NCBI GenBank assembly: GCA_965225895.1
Contig: CBDDBR010000011.1
Location: 1,302,001-1,366,000 of the forward strand
DNA from: Endobugula sp965225895
Lineage (GTDB): Bacteria; Pseudomonadota; Gammaproteobacteria; Pseudomonadales; Cellvibrionaceae
Reading direction: 5' to 3'
DNA: 64,000 nucleotides
A program made the translations under genes and the position numbers. Below the pieces are notes generated by a model, which saw only the letters and a program-made list of their open reading frames with translations, had not been told where the DNA came from and did not search any database. The number at the start of each line of letters is the position of its first letter. Within the stretch, counting starts at the first letter, position 1. Below are positions 47,649-57,266 of this stretch, in pieces.

Positions 47649-49400
47649 TTATTTTGGTAATTTAAATGTCCAAACAGTACCACCTTGGTTGAAGTCTTTA
47701 ACTAGCTTAGCTACTTCACCACCCCAAAGAGGTACAGCACCACCCCAACCAGCAACAACACTGATGAATTGTTCACCATCTTGTTCCCAAGTAATAGGAG
47801 GAGCAACGATACCAGTACCAGTGTTGAACTTGTACACTACTTCACCAGTAGTATCGTTTAGACCCATTAAGTAACCTTCAGGAGTACCGAAGAATACAAT
47901 GCCACCAGCGGTAGTCAATACACCACCCCATAGAGGTGATTTGTTTTTGTATTCCCACTTAGTTTTACCTGATACAGGGTCAATTGCTTTTAATGCACCA
48001 ATGTGATCATCAAAGATTGGCTTAATAGTAAAACCAGCACCTAAGTATGCAGCACCTTTCTTATATGATACTGGCTCGTTCCAGATATCCATGCCCCATT
48101 CGTTTGAAGGTACATAGAATAAACCAGTTTTCTTGCTATAAGCCATTGGCTGTTGGTTTTTACCACCTAGGAAAGAAGGTACAGCAAAAACTGATTTACC
48201 TTTATCGCCTTTAGCATCACTTGGGTTACCTGGACGGTTGCTTTCGTTATAAATTGGACGACCAGTTTTAGGATCTAAGCCGCTAGCCCAAGTAATGTTG
48301 TTAACGAAAGGAAAACCACGGATGAAAGAGCCATCTTCACGGTTAAGTACATAGAAGAAACCGTTACGGTCAGCTGTTGCTGCAGCCTTAACAGTTTTAC
48401 CATTTGCTTTATAGTTAAACGAAACAACTTCGTTTACACCATCAAAATCCCAACCATCATGTGGAGTAGTTTGGAAGTGCCAAACAATTTTACCTGTGTC
48501 TGGGTCGATAGCAATTCTTGAACAGCTATATAGGTTATCACCAGGACGCATGTGTGAGTTCCATGGAGCAGGGTTACCTGTACCAACGAAAATCAAATCA
48601 GTTTCTGGATCATAAGTTGATACTAACCAAGGAGCAGCACCACCAGTTTTCCAAAGATCACCAGTCCAAGTTTGACCAGCTTTACCACCAGTAATACCAT
48701 TCTCTTTACCGTTTAAGAAGCCCATGTGACCTTCAACAGTAGGACGAGACCAAACTAGCTCACCTGTTTTTGCATCACGTGCATCAACTTTACCAACAAT
48801 ACCGAATTCACCACCAGAGTTACCAGTGATTACTAAACCTTTAACGATTAAAGGAGCGGCTGAATAAGAGTAACCAGCTTTGTAGTCACCGATGGTTTTT
48901 TTCCAAACAACCTTACCTGTTTTTTGGTCTAGAGCTACTAATTTAGCATCAAGAGTACCAAAGATAACTAGGTTGTCATAAAGCGCAGCACCACGGTTAA
49001 TTACGTCACAGCAAGGAACGATGCCGTCAGGAAGACGTGCTTCATACTGCCATAACTCATCACCTGTTCTGCTATCGATAGCATAGATACGAGAGTAAGA
49101 ACCTGTTACATACATAACGCCATCTTTAACTAGAGGCTGTGATTCTTGACCACGTTGCTTTTCACCACCGAAAGAATATGCCCATACTGGGTGGATATTT
49201 TTCACAGTGTTAAGGTTTACTTTAGCTAGTGGGCTAAAGCGCTGACCTTGCTGACCTAGACCATTATGAACAACGTCATTAACTGTCTCAGCATCTTTTA
49301 AGATGTCTGCGTTAGTTACTGCCGCATTAACAGATCCAGTGCCAAGAACAGCAGCGGACATCACTGCTAACACTAGAGATTTACTAGAAAAATTTTTCAT
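47649..49400 (-). CDS. pedH: Lanthanide-type PQQ-dependent alcohol dehydrogenase
   Basis: Periplasmic quinoprotein oxidising primary alcohols (and aldehydes) to feed cytochrome c. Numbering from ATG 49400 (583 aa; GGAGAG upstream; the TTG 15 bases earlier is rejected): signal peptide ending VNA about residue 26; vicinal disulfide C130-C131 (VPCCDV); metal ligands E198 (GGEFG) and N276 (GTGNPAPWN); catalytic D318 and the extra D320 in PHDGWDFDGVNE. The second Asp is the hallmark of lanthanide-dependent XoxF/PedH enzymes; calcium enzymes have Ala or Ser there. The gene symbol follows the ped context; ExaA-like naming is an alternative. Confidence 0.93.
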   Translation of the reverse strand: MKNFSSKSLVLAVMSAAVLGTGSVNAAVTNADILKDAETVNDVVHNGLGQQGQRFSPLAKVNLNTVKNIHPVWAYSFGGEKQRGQESQPLVKDGVMYVTGSYSRIYAIDSRTGDELWQYEARLPDGIVPCCDVINRGAALYDNLVIFGTLDAKLVALDQKTGKVVWKKTIGDYKAGYSYSAAPLIVKGLVITGNSGGEFGIVGKVDARDAKTGELVWSRPTVEGHMGFLNGKENGITGGKAGQTWTGDLWKTGGAAPWLVSTYDPETDLIFVGTGNPAPWNSHMRPGDNLYSCSRIAIDPDTGKIVWHFQTTPHDGWDFDGVNEVVSFNYKANGKTVKAAATADRNGFFYVLNREDGSFIRGFPFVNNITWASGLDPKTGRPIYNESNRPGNPSDAKGDKGKSVFAVPSFLGGKNQQPMAYSKKTGLFYVPSNEWGMDIWNEPVSYKKGAAYLGAGFTIKPIFDDHIGALKAIDPVSGKTKWEYKNKSPLWGGVLTTAGGIVFFGTPEGYLMGLNDTTGEVVYKFNTGTGIVAPPITWEQDGEQFISVVAGWGGAVPLWGGEVAKLVKDFNQGGTVWTFKLPK

Positions 49401-49838
49401 ACTATTACTCTCCAACCATTTATTTTATTAGGATTATTGTTTTATTGCTCAATTTTAGGTGGGCCATACAAAACTAGTTAGCAAGTGACGCTGTAAACAC
49501 AATAAGAAGCTTATTTTTACCTATGCTTATTTAGTTTTTAATTATTTTCTAAATAAGAACAAATAAAATGACAAGCGACCTACGCAAAATCATTTACATC
49601 AACTCTGCTAAGGATCAAGTATCACAAAGATCTTTTTCCCTAACAATGACACGTACAGCCTGTATTTCTAATCATTTGGTAGTACTACCGTCTTAAACCA
49701 AAAGCTTAGACTACATTTACCCAAAAAACACTTTTTGACTCAAATATTTCAAGCCAACTCTTTATTCATTTATTGCAGAAGCACAGTCACAATAAGCTAA
49801 AAATCGCTTATTCACTATAATAAGCTGGCACCTGATAC
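49401..49838 (-). promoter_or_regulatory. Upstream region of the PQQ-ADH gene
   Basis: About 440 AT-rich bases between the ADH start and the end of the binding-protein gene. The length suggests a strong, regulated ADH promoter with a long leader. I see no convincing palindromic operator. Confidence 0.4.
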
Positions 49839-50723
49839 TCAGTTCCATATTCCGCTAGAGATAGATTTCATTTTTCCCGAAGAAATTAAACCTTCAATAA
49901 TACGATTAATCACATGAGATAGCTGACGAAATTCGTGCCTAGCAGCAATACCAATCATCCACGGCTCACTACCCATCTCACCCAAACCATCATCATCAAT
50001 ATCAAAATCTTTTGCGTTTTCACCCAAAGACCAAACAACCTGGGTATGCGTTCCAACGATTGCAGCCAAATCACCCTTAATTAATGCTTCAGCAGCTAAA
50101 CCCAAACTAGTAAAGTGAACAACATTATTACGCAAAGCACCACGGTAGGTACTTAATAGGAAGGTATCAGGAAGGGTGTCAATTTCAACCCCTACTTTTT
50201 CAAAACGAAATATAGCAAGATTTCTCTCAGGCCCTACTTTTTCCATATTACGAGCAATACTCCAATGCTCGGTATGATAAGGCGCAAACATGATTACAAG
50301 CTCATTTCTAGGCAAGCCATAACCATCAACACCATAAGAAAATCGACTATCAAAAGGGGCACGCATCATAATATCGGCCTTACGGCGATCAATTTTACGC
50401 CCCTTCCAAATAGCATTACGCAGATCATCCTCTACGGTTTCGTCAGCTCCAATCCACAGCCAACGCACCTCAACGCCCATGTCTTTCGCTATTTCTTTAG
50501 CAACATCAACGTCAACACCTGCTGCTTCACCTCCATCATCTAGATAAGAGTATGGAGGGAATTTTTCATATAATGCCACTTCAATGTAGCCTGACTCAAT
50601 CACATCATCATAGCTACGAGCCACAGCACTAGTTGCGCCCAATAAACTTAAGCCAACTAGCACACCTAGCAACATAACACTCAAACGCTGATGAGACCAG
50701 CAGTACAACATTTTATGCATCAT
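49839..50723 (-). CDS. Quinoprotein dehydrogenase-associated periplasmic binding protein (XoxJ/MoxJ/PedG-like)
   Basis: 294-aa exported solute-binding protein type 3 fold: signal peptide (ATSAVARS cleavage), VALYEKFPPYSYLDDGGEAAG near the start and AIVGTHTQVVWSLGE late. Proteins of this kind always sit by PQQ dehydrogenases and bind the apoenzyme to help activation, rather than import solutes (family knowledge for XoxJ). Follows the cytochrome gene by 8 bases. Confidence 0.88.
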   Translation of the reverse strand: MMHKMLYCWSHQRLSVMLLGVLVGLSLLGATSAVARSYDDVIESGYIEVALYEKFPPYSYLDDGGEAAGVDVDVAKEIAKDMGVEVRWLWIGADETVEDDLRNAIWKGRKIDRRKADIMMRAPFDSRFSYGVDGYGLPRNELVIMFAPYHTEHWSIARNMEKVGPERNLAIFRFEKVGVEIDTLPDTFLLSTYRGALRNNVVHFTSLGLAAEALIKGDLAAIVGTHTQVVWSLGENAKDFDIDDDGLGEMGSEPWMIGIAARHEFRQLSHVINRIIEGLISSGKMKSISSGIWN

Positions 50724-50731
50724 AGGATCAA

Positions 50732-51178
50732 TTATTCTTCATATGGTCTTGTTGCAATATAAGCACGAATTGCCCACATAGCTTGCTGGTTCATAACACT
50801 CTCGAATGGAGGCATATAAACACGGCCATTTACAACAGCACCATAACGAATACGCTGCATAAACCAATCATCTGATTCAGCAACAGAGTCCCACTCATCT
50901 TCTTCATTTAATTTTCTAAGATCTGGAGTAATACCACCAGAAATAACATCTAAACCATGACAACGTGCACAGTTTTGGTTGTAAGCTGACGCACCCACTT
51001 TAATAGCTTCTTCGTCGCCACGGTACGGATTTTCCGCTAACCACTCATCACCGATTGGCTTAAGGTTATCTGTATTTACAGGCTGAGGGGTAACGTCACC
51101 GTGAGCCAATACATAACTAACATTAGCACAAAGACCTAATGCTAAAATGCTGTTTAACAATACATTATTTTTTTTCAA
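50732..51178 (-). CDS. Periplasmic cytochrome c partner of the PQQ-ADH (XoxG/PedF-like)
   Basis: Single-heme class I cytochrome c: CARCH at 70-74 and a likely Met ligand M122 in VYMPPF. Signal peptide ends VLA/HGD near residue 25. The frame extends to 51232, but TTG at 51178 has GAGGT at good distance and gives a proper signal peptide (148 aa). It is the probable electron acceptor of the ADH. The following gene is the XoxJ-like protein, giving the compact cytochrome-SBP pair typical of ped and xox clusters. Confidence 0.88.
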   Translation of the reverse strand: MKKNNVLLNSILALGLCANVSYVLAHGDVTPQPVNTDNLKPIGDEWLAENPYRGDEEAIKVGASAYNQNCARCHGLDVISGGITPDLRKLNEEDEWDSVAESDDWFMQRIRYGAVVNGRVYMPPFESVMNQQAMWAIRAYIATRPYEE

Positions 51179-51951
51179 AGCGTTTCTACCTCTATTTTTT
51201 GTTATCAACACGAGAACAATCATACATCCCATGAACCGCTAGCAGAGAAATCAAAAGCTCAATATGGAGAATCAGCACACCAGTACCCATTATGGAATAT
51301 ATACACTATATACGAATAGAACACTCTAGATAGATGTTATTTTTCTTTGCTAGAGGATTCAAACTTACTATGTTTGGCGCTGAAAGTTTTTATTATTACT
51401 TAGAAAACCCATTACTACGGGCAAATTCTAATTGAACTAAAGAATAAACAAATTAAACTTTAGTATTATTTTTTAAGCACTTTTTATGTATTTGACCCCA
51501 ACTAAACAAGAACCTATAATGGCTCTCGCCCTAATCGGCGATAAAACCAAGAAACCAGAATAACTTAACATTCAAAAATGTTATAAGGGTGATACTTTCG
51601 GATAATGCACTATACGAAAAGTATGAAAACTCAACAAATATAATAAACGCTGGTTATCTACCATAAAAACAAATATACAGGTTTTATCAATTATTATTAG
51701 GCCTGCTGCTACTTAGCATATATAAGTAGTGGTAAAACGGATAGGCAGCTTTATATTAATAACAATACTAGCAATAGGCGATATTAACGACTATGAGCTA
51801 GCGTTATAAACCAAAAAATAAACACGGTATAGATTGTAGAATTAGAGAAAGTAATCCAGATATACTTTATTAAAACGTATATCACGGGATAAAACCGACT
51901 TTATATTGCAATAATACACCGTTTATTTTTTTAACACATAGAGACTTAATA
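51179..51951. promoter_or_regulatory. Long divergent intergenic region, about 770 bases
   Basis: The longest non-coding stretch of the window, between the cytochrome gene (-) and the ABC binding-protein gene (+). Very AT-rich. It contains a small hairpin (aacatt-caaa-aatgtt, 51567-51582) and an imperfect inverted repeat (atactttcg / cgaaaagtat, about 51592-51624). No coding ORF. It is a good place for the regulator sites of both units or for a small RNA, but nothing can be named. Confidence 0.4.
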
Positions 51952-53136
51952 ATGCCTACTATCCGACTAAATTCACGCTTAGTGAGTTTTGCCTTGCTAT
52001 TTTGCTTATCATTTGGAGCCAACGCAGCAAAACTAACCATCAACATGCTCTATTTAGAGCAACCAAAAGAAGCCATCTACGGCCTTGCAAACACGCTAAC
52101 CCCCCCAGAAGACCAAGGCTTGCAAGGCGTTAACACAGGTATTGCAGACAGTAATAGCACTGGTAAATTTTTAGGGCAGAAATACCAAGCCGAAACGTTT
52201 ATCAACGAAGACCCCAAAGCACTGATTGAACATGCGAAAACATGGCTTGCAGGTGCAGACAACCACACAATTATTGCCAACGTTTCAAAACAAACACTAC
52301 TTGAATTGAGCAAAATAACGGCCGCCAATAAGCGCCCAATCGTTTTCAACGTTGCCGTAAAAGACAACATATTACGACAAACACAATGTGAAAGCGGTTT
52401 ATTACACACTATCCCAAGTCGTGTGATGCTAAGTGATGCGTTAGTACAATTTTTAAACCGTAAACGCTGGAAAAAGGTACTCTTAATTAACGGTACACAA
52501 GCCGAAGACACTCTATACTCCGATTCACTCAAATACTCCATGCGTCGCTTTGGCGGAAAAATCATTAAAGAAAAAACATGGTCGTTTGACTCAGACCTAA
52601 GAAGACTGGCTCAAAAAGAAGTTCCCCTATTCACCCAAGCAAAAGACTATGACATTGTGCTTATTGCCGATGAGCTGGGTTACTTTGGCGACTATATTTT
52701 ATACAACACATGGTTGCCTCGCCCTGTTGGCGGAACCCAAGGCTTAAAACCTACAGGCTGGCACCGCTTAGTTGAGCAATGGGGGGCCATTCAGCTTCAA
52801 AATCGTTTTCATGACCAAGCCAATCGATGGATGACAGAAATAGACTATGCCGCATGGGCTGCTGTACGCTCAATTTCTGAAGCTGTAACGCGCACAAAAT
52901 CTATTGATAGAGACACGATATACAATTATTTACTCAGTGATAAATTTGAACTTGCCGCTTTTAAAGGCCGCCCCCTAAGCTTCAGAAACTGGAATGGTCA
53001 GCTCAGACAAACCATTCCACTGGTTCACCCTCACGGGCTTGTTAGCCTTTCACCTCAAGAAGGTTACTTACATCCTGTTTCTGAACTCGACACATTGGGG
53101 TTCGACAAAACCGAAGTATCTTGTAATTTTAATTAA
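51952..53136 (+). CDS. ABC-type binding protein of the PQQ-alcohol system (PQQ_ABC_bind, LutA/PP_2670-like)
   Basis: 394-aa periplasmic protein, signal peptide with ANA/AK cleavage near residue 26. Branched-chain-amino-acid-binding-like fold (WKKVLLINGTQAEDTLYSDS; YDIVLIADELGYFGDY). Family context: in Pseudomonas and Methylobacterium the same four-gene order (binding protein, YVTN propeller, ATPase, permease) belongs to ped/lut clusters implicated in lanthanide uptake and low-lanthanide growth. The unit starts here and runs to 55686. Confidence 0.88.
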   Translation: MPTIRLNSRLVSFALLFCLSFGANAAKLTINMLYLEQPKEAIYGLANTLTPPEDQGLQGVNTGIADSNSTGKFLGQKYQAETFINEDPKALIEHAKTWLAGADNHTIIANVSKQTLLELSKITAANKRPIVFNVAVKDNILRQTQCESGLLHTIPSRVMLSDALVQFLNRKRWKKVLLINGTQAEDTLYSDSLKYSMRRFGGKIIKEKTWSFDSDLRRLAQKEVPLFTQAKDYDIVLIADELGYFGDYILYNTWLPRPVGGTQGLKPTGWHRLVEQWGAIQLQNRFHDQANRWMTEIDYAAWAAVRSISEAVTRTKSIDRDTIYNYLLSDKFELAAFKGRPLSFRNWNGQLRQTIPLVHPHGLVSLSPQEGYLHPVSELDTLGFDKTEVSCNFN

Positions 53137-53201
53137 TTACACACAGCTATTTACCATTAATAGTTATTTAATTACCATTAACAATAATAAGGACTAATAA
53201 T

Positions 53202-54161
53202 ATGAAAAAATACCACTCGCTTCTTTTAGCTTGTATGTTAAGCGTACCTGCATATGCAGAAACAGCTTACATATCAAATGAAAAAGACAACACCCTATCT
53301 GTGATCGATATGGCAACACTTGAAGTTGTTGATACCATTGAAGTTGGCCTACGCCCTCGCGGTATTACGTTTAGCAAAGATTATTCAAAACTGTATATTT
53401 GCGCAAGCGACTCAGATACCGTACAAATTTTAGATACAAAAACTAACAAAATCATTGACTCTCTACCTTCAGGTGAAGACCCAGAGCAATTCTACCTTCA
53501 CCCTAACGACAAACACTTATATATTGCTAACGAAGACGATGCCATTGTTACCGTTGTTGACGTGACCAATAAAAATGTTTTAGCGCAAGTCGATGTAGGT
53601 GTTGAACCTGAAGGCATGACTGTTAGTCCTGATGGCAAATGGGCAATAAACACTAGCGAAACATCTAGTATGCTTCACTGGATTGACACTAGCACTTATG
53701 AAATTGTTGAAAACACATTGGTAGGTCAACGTCCACGCCACGTAGAATTCAACAAATCAGGCGATACTTTATGGGCTTCATCAGAAATTGGTGGCACAGT
53801 TGCAGTTATCGACACAGCAACAAAACAAATCCAAAAAACACTATCGTTTAAAATCCCTGGTGTACACAAAGATAAAATCCAACCTGTTGGCGTTAAGTTA
53901 ACTGATGATGGCAAATGGGCATTTGTTGCTTTAGGGCCTGCAAACCACATTGCGGTTATTGATGCAAAAACATTAGAAGTGGAAAAATACATCTTAGTAG
54001 GTCGTCGCGTATGGCATATGGATCTATCTATTGACCAAAAAACATTACTTACTAGTAATGGCGTAAGCGGTAACGTATCTGTTATTGACGTTCCTCGCTT
54101 AAAAGTAAAAGACACGATTAAAGTGGGACGTTACCCATGGGGAATTGCAATTAAACCATGA
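53202..54161 (+). CDS. YVTN beta-propeller protein of the PQQ-alcohol ABC system
   Basis: 319-aa exported seven-bladed YVTN-type propeller: signal peptide with AYA/ET cleavage near residue 19, then repeats of about 42 residues marked by D-x-x-T-x-x-V and V-G-x-x-P-x-G/x-x-x-F/V (VGLRPRGITFS, SGEDPEQFYLHP, VGVEPEGMTVSP, VGQRPRHVEFN, VGRYPWGIAIKP). Last codons overlap the ATPase start (ATGA). Lies within the ped/lut-type set; molecular role unproven, perhaps ligand scavenging. Confidence 0.9.
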   Translation: MKKYHSLLLACMLSVPAYAETAYISNEKDNTLSVIDMATLEVVDTIEVGLRPRGITFSKDYSKLYICASDSDTVQILDTKTNKIIDSLPSGEDPEQFYLHPNDKHLYIANEDDAIVTVVDVTNKNVLAQVDVGVEPEGMTVSPDGKWAINTSETSSMLHWIDTSTYEIVENTLVGQRPRHVEFNKSGDTLWASSEIGGTVAVIDTATKQIQKTLSFKIPGVHKDKIQPVGVKLTDDGKWAFVALGPANHIAVIDAKTLEVEKYILVGRRVWHMDLSIDQKTLLTSNGVSGNVSVIDVPRLKVKDTIKVGRYPWGIAIKP

Positions 54162-54892
54162 GTATAATCATTAGAGCTCAAGACCTTAGCTATTGTTACC
54201 CAACAAAAACTGCGCTAGATAACGTCAATTTTGAAATTCGCAGAGGTGAATTTTCAGCGTTACTTGGGCCTAATGGTGCAGGGAAAACAACATTGTTTTC
54301 CCTGCTCTCACAATTTTTAAATGCAACATCGGGTACCCTTGAATATCTTTCTGAAACGGGAAAGCCCATATATGGACGAGAAGCATTAAAAACTATCGGA
54401 TTTGTATTTCAACAAACCACGCTAGATCTCGACTTAAGTGTTGAACAAAATCTTTATTATCATGCGTCGCTTCACGGAATTAGTCCCAAAGAAGCCAAAA
54501 AACGCATCAAAGAAGAACTTTCTCGCATGGACATGGGAGAACGTCTCACAGAAAAAGTACGCAACCTCAATGGTGGACATAAACGACGCGTCGAAATCGC
54601 TCGCGCTTTACTCCATCGCCCCAGTATTTTATTGCTTGATGAACCCACGGTAGGTCTGGATATGACAACAAGGGAATACATCAATCAATACATTCGCTCA
54701 CTAAGCAGTGAACATGGCACCACCACACTGTACACCACACACTTACTCGACGAGATCGACTTAAGTGACAATGTTATTCTGCTTGATCGCGGAAAAATCA
54801 AAAAACAAGGGACTTGCGCCGACATTATTAATGGTGACGACACCAAAGATCTACGCGCACTATTTTTTAATGACAAGAGCCTAAACCAGTGA
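54158..54892 (+). CDS. ABC transporter ATPase of the PQQ-alcohol system (PedA/LutE-like)
   Basis: 244 aa, DRR/ABC-2 type. Walker A GPNGAGKTTLFS, Walker B ILLLDEPTVGLD, H-loop TTHLLDE. The signature reads LNGGHKRRVEIARA instead of LSGGQ, a noticeable variation. ATGA coupling with the YVTN gene and GTGA coupling with the permease gene make one translational unit. Confidence 0.92.
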   Translation: MSIIIRAQDLSYCYPTKTALDNVNFEIRRGEFSALLGPNGAGKTTLFSLLSQFLNATSGTLEYLSETGKPIYGREALKTIGFVFQQTTLDLDLSVEQNLYYHASLHGISPKEAKKRIKEELSRMDMGERLTEKVRNLNGGHKRRVEIARALLHRPSILLLDEPTVGLDMTTREYINQYIRSLSSEHGTTTLYTTHLLDEIDLSDNVILLDRGKIKKQGTCADIINGDDTKDLRALFFNDKSLNQ

Positions 54893-55686
54893 ATATGTAT
54901 CTATATTACAATGCATTTCGAGGCATACTCGGACGTGAATTTTATCGCTTTGTACAACAAAAAGCGCGATTGGTTAGCTCTTTAGTTCGCCCCCTTTTAT
55001 GGCTATTAGTTTTTGCATCTGGATTTAGAGCCGCGCTAGGCTTAGCTATCATCCCACCCTACCACAGCTACATTACCTACCCCGAATATATTGCACCAGG
55101 CTTGGTCGGTATTATTTTATTATTCAATGGCATGCAAAGCTCATTATCTATGGTATATGACCGTGAAATGGGCAGTATGAAAGTATTACTTACCAGCCCT
55201 ATGCCACGCTCATTTTTGCTATTGAGCAAACTCATCGCCAGTGCTATTGTATCTGTACTACAAGCGTATGTGTTTCTCCTAATTGCACGTTTATTTGAGA
55301 TTGACATTCCTTGGATGGGATTTATTTATATGCTGCCTGCCGCATTACTCGGTGCCATTATGCTTGGATCACTAGGGTTATTATTATCATCCCTCGTGAA
55401 GCAATTAGAGAACTTTGCAGGCATTATGAATTTTGTTATTTTTCCATTGTTCTTTTTATCGTCAGCACTATACCCACTATGGACGATGAAAGAGGCTAGC
55501 TTATGGCTTTACTATATTTGCCAATTCAACCCATTCACACATGTTATTGAATTAATTCGCTTTAGCCTCTATTCACAATGGAACACAGAAGCACTTATCG
55601 TAACCATAACAGCAACTGCAGTATTTATGAGCCTTGCGATTTTTTCATACCAAAACAAAGGGGGAGGCAAACCCAAAAAGCCCTAA
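54889..55686 (+). CDS. ABC-2 type permease of the PQQ-alcohol system (PedB/LutF-like)
   Basis: 265-aa membrane protein with about six helices of the ABC-2 family: GILGREFYRFVQQKARLVSS at the N-terminus, FNGMQSSLSMVYDREMGSM and LLSSLVKQLENFAGIMNF in the middle. Starts with GTG at 54889, overlapping the ATPase stop by 4 bases. Family members are classed as exporters by fold, yet genetics in other bacteria link this set to lanthanide acquisition. Direction of transport is unresolved. Confidence 0.9.
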   Translation: MNMYLYYNAFRGILGREFYRFVQQKARLVSSLVRPLLWLLVFASGFRAALGLAIIPPYHSYITYPEYIAPGLVGIILLFNGMQSSLSMVYDREMGSMKVLLTSPMPRSFLLLSKLIASAIVSVLQAYVFLLIARLFEIDIPWMGFIYMLPAALLGAIMLGSLGLLLSSLVKQLENFAGIMNFVIFPLFFLSSALYPLWTMKEASLWLYYICQFNPFTHVIELIRFSLYSQWNTEALIVTITATAVFMSLAIFSYQNKGGGKPKKP

Positions 55687-55861
55687 AAAATAATTACTAA
55701 TAACACAAGAATTACTGGAACTTAATACAATAAAACACATGGCCATATGACAATAAACAATGGCTCTATAACTTTTCATATGGATGCATTACGTTATAGA
55801 TGATTCATTATTGCCTAACAAAGCCAAACAAATATAATAATAATTGTAGAGTAATAAACGT

Positions 55862-56542
55862 ATGCATAATGTAGTAATCGCTGACGACCACCCATTATTT
55901 CGCGACGCTATTCGCGGAGTTTTGCTAAATATATTTCCCGACGTCAATGTTTTTGAAACCCAAAATGTTGAATCCACATTGGCAGCGACGCAAGAAAACC
56001 CCGACATTGATCTCATACTATTAGACCTTAAAATGGAAGGTATGGATGGTGTAAACGGCATTATTAAAATCCGCAATATACACCCCGACATCCCCATTGT
56101 TGTTGTCTCTAGTGAAGAAGATAAATCAATTGTGCTACAAACTATTACCTGTGGCGCGATCAGCTTTATCTCAAAATCCACCGAAGGCAAAAAAATAGGC
56201 GAAGCACTGATCAACATTCTGAATGGGCAAGTGTATTTACCTCCCGATATCATCAAAAGCGGAACTGAAGTCAATAATGCCGATGACGGGAAAAACGAAA
56301 ACACCCTCCCTCCCATCGACATATCTCTAGTTGTTGCCCTAACACGCAGACAATTACTTGTACTTGAGCACATTGTTCAAGGGCAATCAAACAAACGCAT
56401 CGCATATGATCTTAATATTGCAGAAACCACAGTAAAATCTCATGTTTCTACCATATTAAACAAACTCAACGTGAATAACCGTGTGCAAGCCGCATTACGC
56501 TCATCCAATCTAGATTTTGATCAATTACTTAATCGCGTATAA
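55862..56542 (+). CDS. NarL/FixJ-type response regulator (ErbR/AgmR/PedR-like)
   Basis: 226 aa: receiver domain (acidic pair D8-D9, phospho-acceptor D55 in LILLDLKMEG, SKS late) and a C-terminal LuxR-type HTH (LTRRQLLVLEHIVQGQSNKR; ETTVKSHVSTILNKLNV). The same class controls PQQ-ethanol oxidation in Pseudomonas. Its kinase is probably the orphan-looking histidine kinase at 30.5 kb, the other end of the island. Ends with a good terminator. Confidence 0.9.
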   Translation: MHNVVIADDHPLFRDAIRGVLLNIFPDVNVFETQNVESTLAATQENPDIDLILLDLKMEGMDGVNGIIKIRNIHPDIPIVVVSSEEDKSIVLQTITCGAISFISKSTEGKKIGEALINILNGQVYLPPDIIKSGTEVNNADDGKNENTLPPIDISLVVALTRRQLLVLEHIVQGQSNKRIAYDLNIAETTVKSHVSTILNKLNVNNRVQAALRSSNLDFDQLLNRV

Positions 56543-56560
56543 ATACACACCACAAATATT

Positions 56561-56595
56561 AAAAGGCGCTCATACATCAGTATCGCGCCTTTTTT
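56561..56595 (+). terminator. Terminator after the response regulator
   Basis: 9-bp stem (aaaaggcgc / gcgcctttt) with a 15-nt loop and a T-run on the + strand. Confidence 0.8.
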
Positions 56596-56688
56596 AATGG
56601 GCATAAAAATGTAATGGATGTAGCAAAATAAAGAAATGGTTTGTATATCGTTATATACAAACTAAAAAAATAAGAAGAGTAGAAAAAA

Positions 56689-56765
56689 TGGGGTGACTGA
56701 CGGGGTTCGAACCCGCGACCACCGGAATCACAATCCGGGGCTCTACCAGCTGAGCTACAGTCACC
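56689..56765 (-). tRNA. tRNA-His (GTG)
   Basis: Complete cloverleaf on the minus strand with the His-specific extra G at the 5' end, anticodon GTG in the loop ggattgtgattcc, T-arm ggttcgaa and encoded CCA end. First of three tRNA genes in the same orientation. Confidence 0.96.
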
Positions 56766-56787
56766 ATCGAACAAGTAGAATAAGAAG

Positions 56788-56864
56788 TGGTGCGCCCGAG
56801 AGGATTCGAACCTCTGACCGTCCGCTTAGAAGGCGGATGCTCTATCCAGCTGAGCTACGGGCGC
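56788..56864 (-). tRNA. tRNA-Arg (TCT)
   Basis: 77-nt cloverleaf on the minus strand, acceptor gcgcccg/cgggcgc, anticodon loop cttctaa (TCT, reads AGA/AGG), encoded CCA. Lies 22 bases upstream of tRNA-His. Confidence 0.96.
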
Positions 56865-56968
56865 ATATCTTATTCCCGTAACATTAGCTGTTCTATTAAC
56901 AACCAGCTCCTGTCGACCTTCATCTTACCACTAAAGAAAAACATCATAGATGTTCTATAGTGAAAAAT

Positions 56969-57045
<77 letters not shown>

Positions 57046-57266
57046 ATAAATGCTGACGAATCAAGCAAGTCTGAACTGACTACAAACGGCCATGTTTCAG
57101 GAGCTGCGCATGATACCCATGACCTTCCTTTGCGTCAACGATAAATTAACAGTTTATGAAAAAAGTTATACTTAAATCAGACATTTAGCGTTTTAAGGAT
57201 TTCAACCTTGGCCTTATGAGAGCAGCTATGGGAAAATAACCTTTTTTACTTTCAGGACAACCAATC

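Noticed and set aside
49616..49700. Possible palindromic operator upstream of the PQQ-ADH gene
   Set aside because: Only short AT-rich matches; nothing above what such base composition gives by chance.
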